A stretch of 64,000 bases of DNA. Source: Luteolibacter ambystomatis. Its GTDB lineage: Bacteria > Verrucomicrobiota > Verrucomicrobiia > Verrucomicrobiales > Akkermansiaceae. The stretch covers positions 1,488,001-1,552,000 of the forward strand of contig NZ_CP073100.1 in NCBI RefSeq assembly GCF_018137965.1. The letters run 5' to 3'. The position numbers were made by a program, and so were the translations under genes. A model generated the notes under the pieces. That model had not been told where the DNA came from. It ran no database searches and saw only the letters and a list, made by a program, of their open reading frames with translations. This document shows positions 33,816-42,682 of this stretch, piece after piece (the stretch's first letter is position 1; each line of letters opens with the position of its first letter).

Positions 33816-35033
33816 ATGGCCACCATCGCTGTTCTCGGCACGCTGGATTCGAAGGGGGAGGAGCATGCCTATGTCGCGGAGCTGATCCGCGCGCGCGGGC
33901 ATGAAACCCTGCTGATCGATGTGGGCACCGGTGCTCCGCCGGTGGTGAAGCCGGACTTCACCCGTGAGGAGGTGGCGGCAGCGGCAGGCGTCGATCTTTC
34001 CGGTCCATTGGCCCGTCATGACCGTGGCGAGTGTGTGGTGGCGATGTCGAAAGCCGCTCCGGTCCTGTTGGAGAAGCTTGCCCGCGAAGGCCGCATCCAG
34101 GGAGTGGTGTCGCTGGGCGGAGGAGGGGGAACCGCGCTTGCCACCGCCGCCATGCGGGCTTTGCCGCTGGGCTTTCCGAAGCTGATGGTCTCCACGTTGG
34201 CGAGCGGCAATACCGCCCATTACCTCGGCACGAAGGATATCGCGATGATGCCAGCGATCGTGGATGTGGCGGGATTGAACCGCGTCTCGCGCATGGTCTT
34301 CGCCCGTGCGGCGGGAGCGATCTGCGGCATGGTCGAGGCCAGGATAGGGGAAGGGAGTTCGAAGCCATTGGTGGTCGCCAGCATGTTCGGCAATACCACC
34401 GATGGCGTGAACGAAGCGAAGCGCATCATCGAGGAAGCGGGCTACGAGGTGCTGGTCTTCCACGCCACCGGCACCGGCGGCAAGGCGATGGAGTCGCTTA
34501 TTGCCAGCGGCATGGTATCCGGCGTGCTGGACATCACCACCACCGAGTGGGCGGACGAGTTGATCGGGGCGACGCTCAGCGCGGGACCGGAGCGCTTGGA
34601 CGCCACCGCCATCGCCAGGGTGCCATCCATCGTCGTGCCGGGCTGTCTGGACATGGCGAACTTCGGAGAACCAGCGACCGTGCCCGAACGCTACGCGGGC
34701 CGCAATTTCTATATCCACAATCCGCAGGTCACCTTGATGCGGACGTCTCCGGCGGAATGTGCCGAACTCGGCCGCATCCTCGCGGAGAAGGTGAACCGCT
34801 ATGAAGCCCCGACCACGATCCTGCTGCCGAAGAAGGGCGTGAGCGTGATCAGTGCGGAAGGGGGGGCGTTTTACGATCCGGCGGCGGATGAGGCCCTGTT
34901 CTCGGCGATCCGTGAGAAATCCCGGAAACCCGTGCTGGAACTCGAAGAAACGGTGAACAGCCCGGTTTTCGCCCGAGCTTGTGCCGAAAAGCTGCTGGAA
35001 TTGATGGGTGCGGCCCGCCAAGGTGGATTCTGA
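33816..35033 (+). CDS. Tm-1-like ATP-binding protein (UPF0261)
   Basis: 405 residues with family landmarks VLGTLDSKGEEHAYVAELI at the start, GVVSLGGGGGTALATAAMR (glycine-rich nucleotide loop), KLMVSTLASGNTAHYLGTKD, MFGNTTDGVNEAKRIIEE and TEWADEL. Homologues are fused to, or neighbour, the PEP-hydrolase TIM barrel. The bacterial role is undefined; catabolic or ligase-like use of ATP on an acid substrate has been supposed. It sits between the TIM-barrel gene and the Dabb gene, and a 22-bp palindrome follows it. Confidence 0.92.
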   Translation: MATIAVLGTLDSKGEEHAYVAELIRARGHETLLIDVGTGAPPVVKPDFTREEVAAAAGVDLSGPLARHDRGECVVAMSKAAPVLLEKLAREGRIQGVVSLGGGGGTALATAAMRALPLGFPKLMVSTLASGNTAHYLGTKDIAMMPAIVDVAGLNRVSRMVFARAAGAICGMVEARIGEGSSKPLVVASMFGNTTDGVNEAKRIIEEAGYEVLVFHATGTGGKAMESLIASGMVSGVLDITTTEWADELIGATLSAGPERLDATAIARVPSIVVPGCLDMANFGEPATVPERYAGRNFYIHNPQVTLMRTSPAECAELGRILAEKVNRYEAPTTILLPKKGVSVISAEGGAFYDPAADEALFSAIREKSRKPVLELEETVNSPVFARACAEKLLELMGAARQGGF

Positions 35034-35046
35034 ATATGTTCCGGGT

Positions 35047-35068
35047 GATCGATCCCATGGGATCGATC
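35047..35068. promoter_or_regulatory. Perfect 22-bp palindrome between the Tm-1-like and Dabb genes
   Basis: Arms GATCGATCCCA and TGGGATCGATC with no spacer. It is 13 bases after the Tm-1-like stop and 41 bases before the Dabb ATG. It could be an internal operator or an RNA processing hairpin. There is no T tract, so it is not a terminator. Confidence 0.55.
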
Positions 35069-35109
35069 GTAGTGTTACGCGTATCCTCGCAGCTCACACG
35101 ACGTTTCCC

Positions 35110-35409
35110 ATGGTCAGACACTACGGCATGTTCCAATTCCATCCGGAGATCACTCCGGTCCAGATCGATGAATGCTTCTCGGAAATGAGAGGCATGGTCG
35201 GAAAAATCCCCGGCCTCCTGAGCATGGAGCACGGTCCCTATGAGAGCAGCGAGGGACTCAATGACGGCTTCACCCACGGCTTTGTGATGACCTTCTCGTC
35301 CCAGGAAGCGCGGGATGCGTATCTACCCCATGAGGAGCATGAGCGGGTGAAGGAGATCGTCGTGCCGCGGCTGGCGCGCGTCATCGTATTCGACTTCGAA
35401 GTTCCATGA
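35110..35409 (+). CDS. Dabb-domain (stress-responsive A/B barrel) protein
   Basis: 99 residues from the ATG at 35110. It starts MVRHYGMFQFHPEITPVQID and contains GLLSMEHGP and GFVMTFSSQEARDAYLPHEEH, all typical of the dimeric alpha/beta-barrel Dabb fold. These small proteins bind or cyclise small molecules; some assist catabolic enzymes. The stop overlaps the start of the 1415-residue gene by four bases (ATGA), so its product is made together with that protein. Confidence 0.9.
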   Translation: MVRHYGMFQFHPEITPVQIDECFSEMRGMVGKIPGLLSMEHGPYESSEGLNDGFTHGFVMTFSSQEARDAYLPHEEHERVKEIVVPRLARVIVFDFEVP

Positions 35410-38400
35410 GCCATCCGATGAAAACCATCCACGTTTTAGCATTCGGTCTTTCTCTTGCCGGTGCCGCCCATGCGGCACCCGTGTCCATCTTCGATGGGAA
35501 AACCCTCCAGGGATGGGAAATGCCGAAGGGCGAGGAGAAGTGGTGGCGCGTCCAGGATGGTGCGATCACCGGAGGATCGCTGGAGGAAAAGACCACGACC
35601 AACCTCTTCCTCTCCACGGCGAAGGAATACGGCAACTTTGAGATGAAGTTTAGAATCCGCCTGATCAAAGGCGAGGGCTTCATCAACTCCGGCATGCAGG
35701 TGCGCAGCATCCGTGAGCCGGGACAGTCCCGTATGCGGGGCTATCAGGTGGATGCGGGGATCGGCTATTGGGGTGATCTCTATGATGAAGCCCGCCGCGA
35801 TGTGAAGCTGTCAGCCGCACTCGATCCGCAGGCCCTCAAGGCCGCGGTGAAGGATTGGGAGTGGAACGACTACCGCATCGTCTGCGAGGGACGCCGCATC
35901 CGTTCTTGGATCAACGGGGTTCCGGCTCTGGATTACACCGAGCGGGAGGGGAAAATTCCGCTCGATGGGTTGATCGGCATCCAGGTCCACTCGGGAGGCA
36001 AATGTCTGGTGCAATGCAAGGACTTCACTCTCGATGAACTGCCGGACACTCCCGGCGTTCCTACGTGGAAGGCCACCCAGGTCGATCCACCCGCACCCGT
36101 GGCGGCAGGCTCTTCCGCGCTTTCCGCTGCGGACCAACTCAAGAAGTTTCATCTACCGGAAGGCTTCACCGCTGAACTGGTGGCTTCGGAAGAACAGGGA
36201 GTGGGCAAGCCGATCACGGTGGCCTGGGACGGCCGCGGGCGCATGTGGACCATGACCGCCTTCGAGTATCCGGTGGATGGCAACGAGAACAAGGCGAGCG
36301 CCGATGCCCTCTATGCCAAAGCGGGCAAGGACAAGGTGCTGGTGTTCGATGATCCTTCCGCGCCGCTGCCGCTGACTCCCCGGGTATTTACGGATGGTCT
36401 GGCCATCCCGTTGGGGCTGATGCCCGATCTCGATGGCAATGGTGCGCTCGTGCATCACGGCAGCCAGATCCGTCACTATGTGGACAGCAACGGCGATGGA
36501 AAGGCGGACAAGTTCGATGTGGTGCTGGATGGCTTCGGCGTCCAGGATTCTCACCTCATGCCGCACCAGTTCGAGCGTGCTCCGGGTGGCTGGGTCTATG
36601 TGGCGCAGGGACTTTTCAATGCCTCCAAGGTGCGTCGCCCGGATGGCAAGCCGTTCCCGGATGGATCACTGGAAAAAAGTTTCAATGCCTGCAAGCTCGG
36701 ACGCTTCCGTGCGGATGGCTCGGACTTCGAAGCCGTGACCGCGGGTCCGAACAACATCTGGGGCCTTGTCCAGACGCGTTCCGGTGAAACCTTTGTCCAG
36801 GAAGCGAATGACATGGGCATGCCGCTTTCCGAATTCGAACCGGGAGCTCACTACCGCGGGGGTTCACGCGAGAAACTGAAAGCCTACGCGCCTTATATCC
36901 CGGAATCCACGCCGGGTGTGCAAATGGGCGGCACCGGCCTGAGCGGCCTCGCGGTGGCTGGTGATGAGGGCAGCCGCTTCGCCACTCTATACGGCGGGCA
37001 GGATGTGGTGTATGTGGCGAATCCGATCACGAATCGCATCCAGGTGGTATCGATGAACCGGGATGGAGCGGACCGTCATCCGGAGTACTACAAACGCCGT
37101 GATTTCCTTGTGTCGGATGATCCGTGGTTCCGCCCGGTCTCGGTGAAGTTCGGTCCGGATGGATTCCTCTACATCACGGACTGGTACAACAAGATCATCT
37201 CCCACAACGAGGTGCCGCGGAATCATCCCGATCGCGACAAGACCCGCGGGCGGATCTGGCGCATCCGCCCGACCGATGCAAAGCCGGTGAAACCGGTGAA
37301 CGTGGCCGAGATGAATGCGGACCAGCTTGTGGCCCAGCTCGGTGGCCCGGGGGCATTGGATGCGGCCATGGCGTGGCAGCGGCTGGTGGAGACGAAACCG
37401 GCGGCGGTGAAGGAAAAGCTCATCGCGCTGGCTGTTGATCCCAAGGCGAAGCTGGCTCGCCGTCTTGATGCGCTCCATGCGCTGGATGCATATGGAGTGC
37501 CAGCGGTGGAGGTCTTCAAGAAGCTGGCCATTGATCCGCAGGCATCCATTCGACACGAAGCCCTGCGCATCGCGGGGGAGAAAGGGTTGGCTGCCAACGA
37601 CTTTGTGACGGTGTTCGCCAACGCCGCAACCGACCCGAACTACCGCGTGCGTGCCGCGCTGGCAAATGCGGTCCGTCACCACCCGGACGTGACGCCCGCC
37701 ATGGTGGCATTGGTCGCTCGTCTCGGCCGTGAACCGCTCGGTGGACCCGTATGGGATGCCTATGACCGGCAGTTCGAGCGCTACCTCGCGCGTTGGGTGA
37801 TGGAATTGCATCCGGAAGAAACCCGCAGGATGCTAGCCTCCGGGAATGGACTCGCACCGGAGGCCCGCCTGCTGGCGATCCTCTCGCTGCCACCTGCCCA
37901 AGCGGCCCCGCTGCTGGTGGCGGAACTTTCCAATATCAAGCGTCCGCTGGATGCCGAGGAGCTCGCTTTGCTGGGCAGCCAGATTGATCAACCGGAGGTG
38001 GTGTCAGCCTTGGATCGGTTGCTGGCTGATCCCGCGAAGCGCGCTCCCTTGCTTCAAGGTCTCACTCGTCTGGAACCAGCGATGCTGACCAAGCCCGCGC
38101 TTGCCACGGTGGTGACGAAAGCCTGCCGTGCGATTTTGCAAGCGCAGCCGAAACCGGAGGACCGCGCGCTGGTGCTGCAACTGGCGCGGCTGCTGCGCCT
38201 GAGGGATCTGGAGCCGGAGATCGCTTCGTGGTTGGATCGCGACAAGCCATCCGCCGAGTTGGTGGCCATTCTTTCCGCACTGCGTGAGACGGGTTCCACC
38301 CGTGCCGATGCGTTTGCTGGATTCCTCGATCACGCTGATGAGGCGGTTCGCCGTGCGGCGGTGGGAGCTCTCAGTGGTGCGGATGACCCCAAGGCCGTAA

Positions 38401-39653
38401 CTTTGCTCGCGGAGAAATGGAGTGGTCTGCCCGGTGCCTTGCGGACCATCGCCATCGATGGCCTTACCTCCACCAAGGCAAAGGCCGCCGCATTCGCTGA
38501 AGCCGCGGCAGCGGGCAAGTTTGGCGAACTCGATGGCAGCGCGTTCGAGCGTTTGATCCTCGTTATGGGCGATCAGGAGCCATCGGTGGCCAAGCTGCTG
38601 GCCAAGTCCGGTACCCAGCTTGCACGCGTGATTCATCTCAATGGGAACGCCGGACAGATTGATCGGACGGTGGATCTCGAAGGACCGTTCACCGTGGAGA
38701 CCTGGATCAGACTCGCTCCCGGGATCGACAACAGGGATGGATTGCTCGGGGCTCTCAATGGCCCGGGCATGAATTTCCATGATGCCCGTTTGCGTGTTTT
38801 CGCGGGCAGTGATGTAGCGATCGCCAATCGCCGGGTGGAACCGAATCTCTGGACCCACTGCGCGGTGACCCGGGATACCGAAGGTCGCGTGAAGATCTAC
38901 CTCGATGGCGAGCTGGATCAGGACAAGGGCAAACCTCTCACAGAGCCGCTCAAGGGGCTGCGTATCGGCGGCACCACGACTACGGCAACCAGTGGCGCGG
39001 ACTACTATGAATTCCGAATCTGGAATACGGCCCGCTCGGCCGATGAGATCCGCGCCAATTACCAGACCGACATGGCTGGCATGAAATCCCCGGGGCTGGT
39101 GCTCCGCCTGTCCGGAGATGATCCCGGAAAACTGGTTCCACCCGCGGTGGTGCAACTCACCCGTGATTTTCCCGTGCTGATGACCGCGCAACAGGCGGCT
39201 GAAAAGGCGGCGAAGTTCGGGAAATACAAGGACATCGTTTCGCGAAAAGGAGATCCCGTGGCGGGCAGAGCGACCTTCCAGAACACCTGCATGATCTGCC
39301 ATCAGGCCCGCGGGGAAGGAACACAGATCGGGCCGGATCTCAGCGGCATCGGGGCGATGGGATTGGAAGGGGTGCTGCGCAATGTCCTCGATCCGAACGC
39401 CCAACTTGAGAGCGGATACTATCGCCACGATCTCACGCTGACGGACGGCACGGTCATCAGCGGCTTCCTGGTTCAGGATACTGCGGACGCGGTCACCATC
39501 CGCCCCATTGGCGCCGAGCCGCGGGTGGTGGAGCGGAAGAAGATCGCGTCCCACGTGATCTCCAAACGCTCACTGATGCCGGAGGGATTGCTCGATGGGA
39601 TGGATGAACAGAAGGCCGCGGACCTATTCAACTACCTGATGACATTGAAGTGA
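35406..39653 (+). CDS. Secreted DUF1080 / membrane-bound-dehydrogenase-like / HEAT / LamG / cytochrome c megaprotein
   Basis: 1415 residues. The signal peptide covers about 1-23. A DUF1080 (3-keto-disaccharide hydrolase-like) domain is at about 25-215 (ISIFDGKTLQGW-type start). A beta-propeller of the Pirellula/Verrucomicrobium dehydrogenase type spans about 240-620 (FHLPEGFTAELVASEEQG). HEAT-like helical repeats cover about 630-1060, a LamG-type domain about 1075-1225, and a C-terminal heme c domain has C1295-x-x-C1298-H1299 (NTCMICHQARGEG) and the family end MPEGLLDGM. It probably oxidises or cleaves a sugar in the periplasm and passes electrons to heme. It is last in the AraC-controlled chain. 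Confidence 0.92.
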   Translation: MSHPMKTIHVLAFGLSLAGAAHAAPVSIFDGKTLQGWEMPKGEEKWWRVQDGAITGGSLEEKTTTNLFLSTAKEYGNFEMKFRIRLIKGEGFINSGMQVRSIREPGQSRMRGYQVDAGIGYWGDLYDEARRDVKLSAALDPQALKAAVKDWEWNDYRIVCEGRRIRSWINGVPALDYTEREGKIPLDGLIGIQVHSGGKCLVQCKDFTLDELPDTPGVPTWKATQVDPPAPVAAGSSALSAADQLKKFHLPEGFTAELVASEEQGVGKPITVAWDGRGRMWTMTAFEYPVDGNENKASADALYAKAGKDKVLVFDDPSAPLPLTPRVFTDGLAIPLGLMPDLDGNGALVHHGSQIRHYVDSNGDGKADKFDVVLDGFGVQDSHLMPHQFERAPGGWVYVAQGLFNASKVRRPDGKPFPDGSLEKSFNACKLGRFRADGSDFEAVTAGPNNIWGLVQTRSGETFVQEANDMGMPLSEFEPGAHYRGGSREKLKAYAPYIPESTPGVQMGGTGLSGLAVAGDEGSRFATLYGGQDVVYVANPITNRIQVVSMNRDGADRHPEYYKRRDFLVSDDPWFRPVSVKFGPDGFLYITDWYNKIISHNEVPRNHPDRDKTRGRIWRIRPTDAKPVKPVNVAEMNADQLVAQLGGPGALDAAMAWQRLVETKPAAVKEKLIALAVDPKAKLARRLDALHALDAYGVPAVEVFKKLAIDPQASIRHEALRIAGEKGLAANDFVTVFANAATDPNYRVRAALANAVRHHPDVTPAMVALVARLGREPLGGPVWDAYDRQFERYLARWVMELHPEETRRMLASGNGLAPEARLLAILSLPPAQAAPLLVAELSNIKRPLDAEELALLGSQIDQPEVVSALDRLLADPAKRAPLLQGLTRLEPAMLTKPALATVVTKACRAILQAQPKPEDRALVLQLARLLRLRDLEPEIASWLDRDKPSAELVAILSALRETGSTRADAFAGFLDHADEAVRRAAVGALSGADDPKAVTLLAEKWSGLPGALRTIAIDGLTSTKAKAAAFAEAAAAGKFGELDGSAFERLILVMGDQEPSVAKLLAKSGTQLARVIHLNGNAGQIDRTVDLEGPFTVETWIRLAPGIDNRDGLLGALNGPGMNFHDARLRVFAGSDVAIANRRVEPNLWTHCAVTRDTEGRVKIYLDGELDQDKGKPLTEPLKGLRIGGTTTTATSGADYYEFRIWNTARSADEIRANYQTDMAGMKSPGLVLRLSGDDPGKLVPPAVVQLTRDFPVLMTAQQAAEKAAKFGKYKDIVSRKGDPVAGRATFQNTCMICHQARGEGTQIGPDLSGIGAMGLEGVLRNVLDPNAQLESGYYRHDLTLTDGTVISGFLVQDTADAVTIRPIGAEPRVVERKKIASHVISKRSLMPEGLLDGMDEQKAADLFNYLMTLK

Positions 39654-39663
39654 GCGGGCGATT

Positions 39664-41133
39664 TCACGGAGCTGCGTCCAGCTTGGAGGGATACCAAGGG
39701 CTGGGCGCATGCTGTTCCTTCAGGAAACGGTCGATCCGCCCAACCACTTCGGGCTGTTTCGGTGCGAGATCGTTGCTGCAGGCCCGATCCGTCTCCAGAT
39801 CATAAAGCTGGAGCGCCGCACCGGACCCCTCGCGGAAAGCGAACCATTTGCCGGTCCGGGCGGCCTGGGTGCCTTTGGCATTCGCGCCGTCCTCCCAGTA
39901 GAGGATGCGATCATCGGAGGTGACTCCCTGCAGGTAAGGCATCAGATTGATGCCGTCCGTCTTGCTGTCCAACTTCGTTCCGGCCATCGCGGCAAAGGTT
40001 GGGAGCAAGTCGTAGTTCTCCGTCGGCTGTTCGCAGATGCCGGGGCCGATCCGTCCGGGGGCATTGATGAAGGAGGACACCCGCAGTCCACGCTCGTAGT
40101 GGGTGTATTTCACTCCGCGGCCCGGACCGAAATTGTGGAAAACGGGATCATCGCCGCGCTTGTCCTTGTCGAGGTGGGTCGCGAGGTAGCCGGGTTCACA
40201 TCCGTTGTCCGAGGCGAACCAGATCACGGTGTTGCCACGCTTTCCGGACTTCTCCAACGCGGCTACGAGTTCGCCCACATCGTCATCCAGCGTCTTCATC
40301 ATCGCTGCCCAGACCTTATGCTTGATGTCCCATGGCTTGTCTTTGAACTCACCAAGGTTCTTCACGACGGTCGGTCCGTGCGGAATCTGGGTGGCATAGT
40401 AGAGGAAGAACGGCCGTGGATCCGGTTGATTGATGAATCGCAACGCGGCCTCCTGGATGATGTCCTGCGAGTAACGTGCCTGGTCAGGCTGTTTCACTCC
40501 AAGCCCTGTGAGATCAAGCGCTCCATCCGCCATGTACTGCGGCCAGAAATCCTTCGGCACCTGGGGTAGCGAGCGGTCGCTGTCATAGCGATAGAGCCGC
40601 TTCATATCAAAACCGGCGTTTCCCGGAATCGGCTCGCGAACACGGTCACGCGTGAGGAATGGCGGAAAGAAATCGTGGGCTTGTTCGTGGGTTTCGAAAC
40701 CATAAAAGGAGTCGAAACCGAGGTTCAACGGATGGCCTTCATCGTTGTTGGAGCCAAGTCCCCACTTGCCTACGACGCCGGTGCGATAGCCGGTGTCATG
40801 CAGCACTTTGGCAATCGTGGTGTCCTCTTTGAGCAGGATGGCCGGTTGGCCTTTGAGGCGGGTGCCGAGAGCTCTGACCCGCGCATGGCCGGTGTGCAAT
40901 CCCGTCAGGAGGGTTGCTCTGGAAGGCGCGCAGACCGGGGCTCCGGCATAGGCGTTGCTGAGGATGCAGCCTTCGCGGGCGAGTTTGTCCAGATGCGGTG
41001 TGGCGTATTCTTTCTGGCCGAAAACCCCGAGATCCTGTTGGGCCATGTCGTCCGCGAGCAGGATGATGATGTTCGGCGGTGCGGCTTTCAGGCATGGGAG
41101 AGCGAACAACAGGAGCAATGCGAAACGTTTCAT
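39664..41133 (-). CDS. Secreted sulfatase (family S1)
   Basis: 489 residues with a signal peptide (1-17). The metal-binding NIIILLADDM is near residues 21-30. The formylglycine site is C68 in VCAPSRATLLTG, a Cys-type site that needs a formylglycine-generating enzyme (none in the window). YRTGVVGKWGLG carries the usual lysine and FASDNGCEPG the late metal ligands. It removes sulfate esters from a polysaccharide. It ends 11 bases from the convergent megaprotein gene and forms a run with the second sulfatase. Confidence 0.94.
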   Translation of the reverse strand: MKRFALLLLFALPCLKAAPPNIIILLADDMAQQDLGVFGQKEYATPHLDKLAREGCILSNAYAGAPVCAPSRATLLTGLHTGHARVRALGTRLKGQPAILLKEDTTIAKVLHDTGYRTGVVGKWGLGSNNDEGHPLNLGFDSFYGFETHEQAHDFFPPFLTRDRVREPIPGNAGFDMKRLYRYDSDRSLPQVPKDFWPQYMADGALDLTGLGVKQPDQARYSQDIIQEAALRFINQPDPRPFFLYYATQIPHGPTVVKNLGEFKDKPWDIKHKVWAAMMKTLDDDVGELVAALEKSGKRGNTVIWFASDNGCEPGYLATHLDKDKRGDDPVFHNFGPGRGVKYTHYERGLRVSSFINAPGRIGPGICEQPTENYDLLPTFAAMAGTKLDSKTDGINLMPYLQGVTSDDRILYWEDGANAKGTQAARTGKWFAFREGSGAALQLYDLETDRACSNDLAPKQPEVVGRIDRFLKEQHAPSPWYPSKLDAAP

Positions 41134-41188
41134 GGGGAACGTGAAGCGAACGCGTCCCGGGTGGACAATGTTTCATTCCGCCCGTTTT

Positions 41189-42616
41189 CTATTCCTCATC
41201 GCTCTTCTCTTCCTTGTCCGCCTTGGGACCGTCCCTGCCCAGCGGTGTGGGGAGCTTGGCGTCGGTTTTTTTCCACCACCCGACGATATCGCTCATCAAC
41301 TCGTCGCGCTTGGCGTGGTTCTCTCCGGCGAGGTCGTGATGCTCGCCGGGATCATCCTTGAGGTTGTAGAGCTCGACCGCGTGGTTGGTGGCGATCTTTT
41401 CCTGCCCGCCATCGAGCAACCACTCTTCATGATAGCACAGCAGCTTCCAGTCACCCTTGCGGATGGTGGTGACGGGGCGGGTGCGGAAAATCTTGTCTCG
41501 TCCGCGCGGCACCGGATTATCCAGGTAGCCGGGGAAATGCCAGAAGATGGATTCGCGGGGCAGGGTGGCGGCTCCCTTGAGGAGGGGCAGCAGGCTTGTT
41601 CCATCAAGGTTTTCCGCAGGTGTGCCGCCCCCGGCGCTGACGAAGGTAGGATAGAGATCCTCATTGATGACCGGGACATCGCATTTCGATCCTGGTTGGA
41701 CCGTGCCGGGCCAGCGTACGACGAAGGGCTCTCGGATGCCCGCTTCGTAATAGGCTCCCTTGGCACCGCGCAATGGCTCATTGGGTGATTGAGGAGTGCC
41801 GCCATTGTCGCTGGTGAAGATCACCAGCGTGTTCTTGTCCAGACCGAGATCCGAAAGCTTCTTGAGCAGGACGCCCACGCTGTCATCGAGATCGTAAGTG
41901 CAGGCGGCATAGAGCGGTTTCGCATCCGCCTTCATCGTCTGGGCTTTCTTTCGGAACTTTTCCAATGTCTCCGGCCGGGCCTGCTGTGCCGAGTGGATGG
42001 CGTGATGTGCCACATAAGCGAAGAACGGCCGCTCCTTGTTCTTCTCGATGAACTCGCAGGCTTCGCGGGTGATCGAGTAGGCTCGCTTCGGATCGGCGGG
42101 GTTGTTTTCCTTGTCCGGCGGGGGAATCAAGGTGGGATCACTGGTGTCGAAGCCCTGCTGGAGCGGGCCGGTGCCGTCTTTGGCGGAACCGAGGTGCCAT
42201 TTGCCGAAGTGGCCGGTGGCGTAGCCCCGCGCCTTCAGGGCCTCCGCCATCGTTACGATGGACGGGCGGAGATCGCTGGTATTCGGGACCGGATCCATGC
42301 GAAACTCCTTCTTCGGTCCACGTGAAGTACTGCCTACAGCGTAGATGCCATGGCGCGGTGTGTATTGGCCGGACATCAGGCAGCCGCGGCTGGGGGCGCA
42401 GTTTGCCGCACCGGCATAGGCGGCGGTGAATGCCATGCCATCCTTCGCCAGCCGGTCGATGTTCGGCGTTTCGAAAAAGCCGTTGGAATTGTTGTAACCC
42501 GCATCATGCCAACCCATGTCATCCGCGAAGATGAGCACGATGTTCGGTTTCGACGGTTCCGCCGCCGCAGCGGATGCGATGGCGGTGAGAAGAAGGAGCA
42601 GACGCTTCATGGACAT
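41189..42616 (-). CDS. Secreted sulfatase (family S1)
   Basis: 475 residues with a signal peptide (1-19). NIVLIFADDMGW holds the paired metal aspartates. The formylglycine precursor is C73 in NCAPSRGCLMSGQYTPRHG, and ATGHFGKWHLG and FTSDNGGTPQSP are as expected. It differs from its neighbour throughout, so the two probably act on different sulfated linkages. Translation may begin at codon 1 or 3 (two nearby ATG codons). It lies upstream of the other sulfatase in the same direction, 55 bases apart. Confidence 0.95.
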   Translation of the reverse strand: MSMKRLLLLLTAIASAAAAEPSKPNIVLIFADDMGWHDAGYNNSNGFFETPNIDRLAKDGMAFTAAYAGAANCAPSRGCLMSGQYTPRHGIYAVGSTSRGPKKEFRMDPVPNTSDLRPSIVTMAEALKARGYATGHFGKWHLGSAKDGTGPLQQGFDTSDPTLIPPPDKENNPADPKRAYSITREACEFIEKNKERPFFAYVAHHAIHSAQQARPETLEKFRKKAQTMKADAKPLYAACTYDLDDSVGVLLKKLSDLGLDKNTLVIFTSDNGGTPQSPNEPLRGAKGAYYEAGIREPFVVRWPGTVQPGSKCDVPVINEDLYPTFVSAGGGTPAENLDGTSLLPLLKGAATLPRESIFWHFPGYLDNPVPRGRDKIFRTRPVTTIRKGDWKLLCYHEEWLLDGGQEKIATNHAVELYNLKDDPGEHHDLAGENHAKRDELMSDIVGWWKKTDAKLPTPLGRDGPKADKEEKSDEE

Positions 42617-42682
42617 GGGATCGGTAGTGGAAGGATATGATCTGCAGCCCGGAAGTATTGTCGGAAATCCTTATGGGGTCCG

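Noticed and set aside
38004-39554. Minus-strand open frame of 516 codons
   Set aside because: Antisense to the 1415-residue gene, which has a clear heme motif in the same interval.
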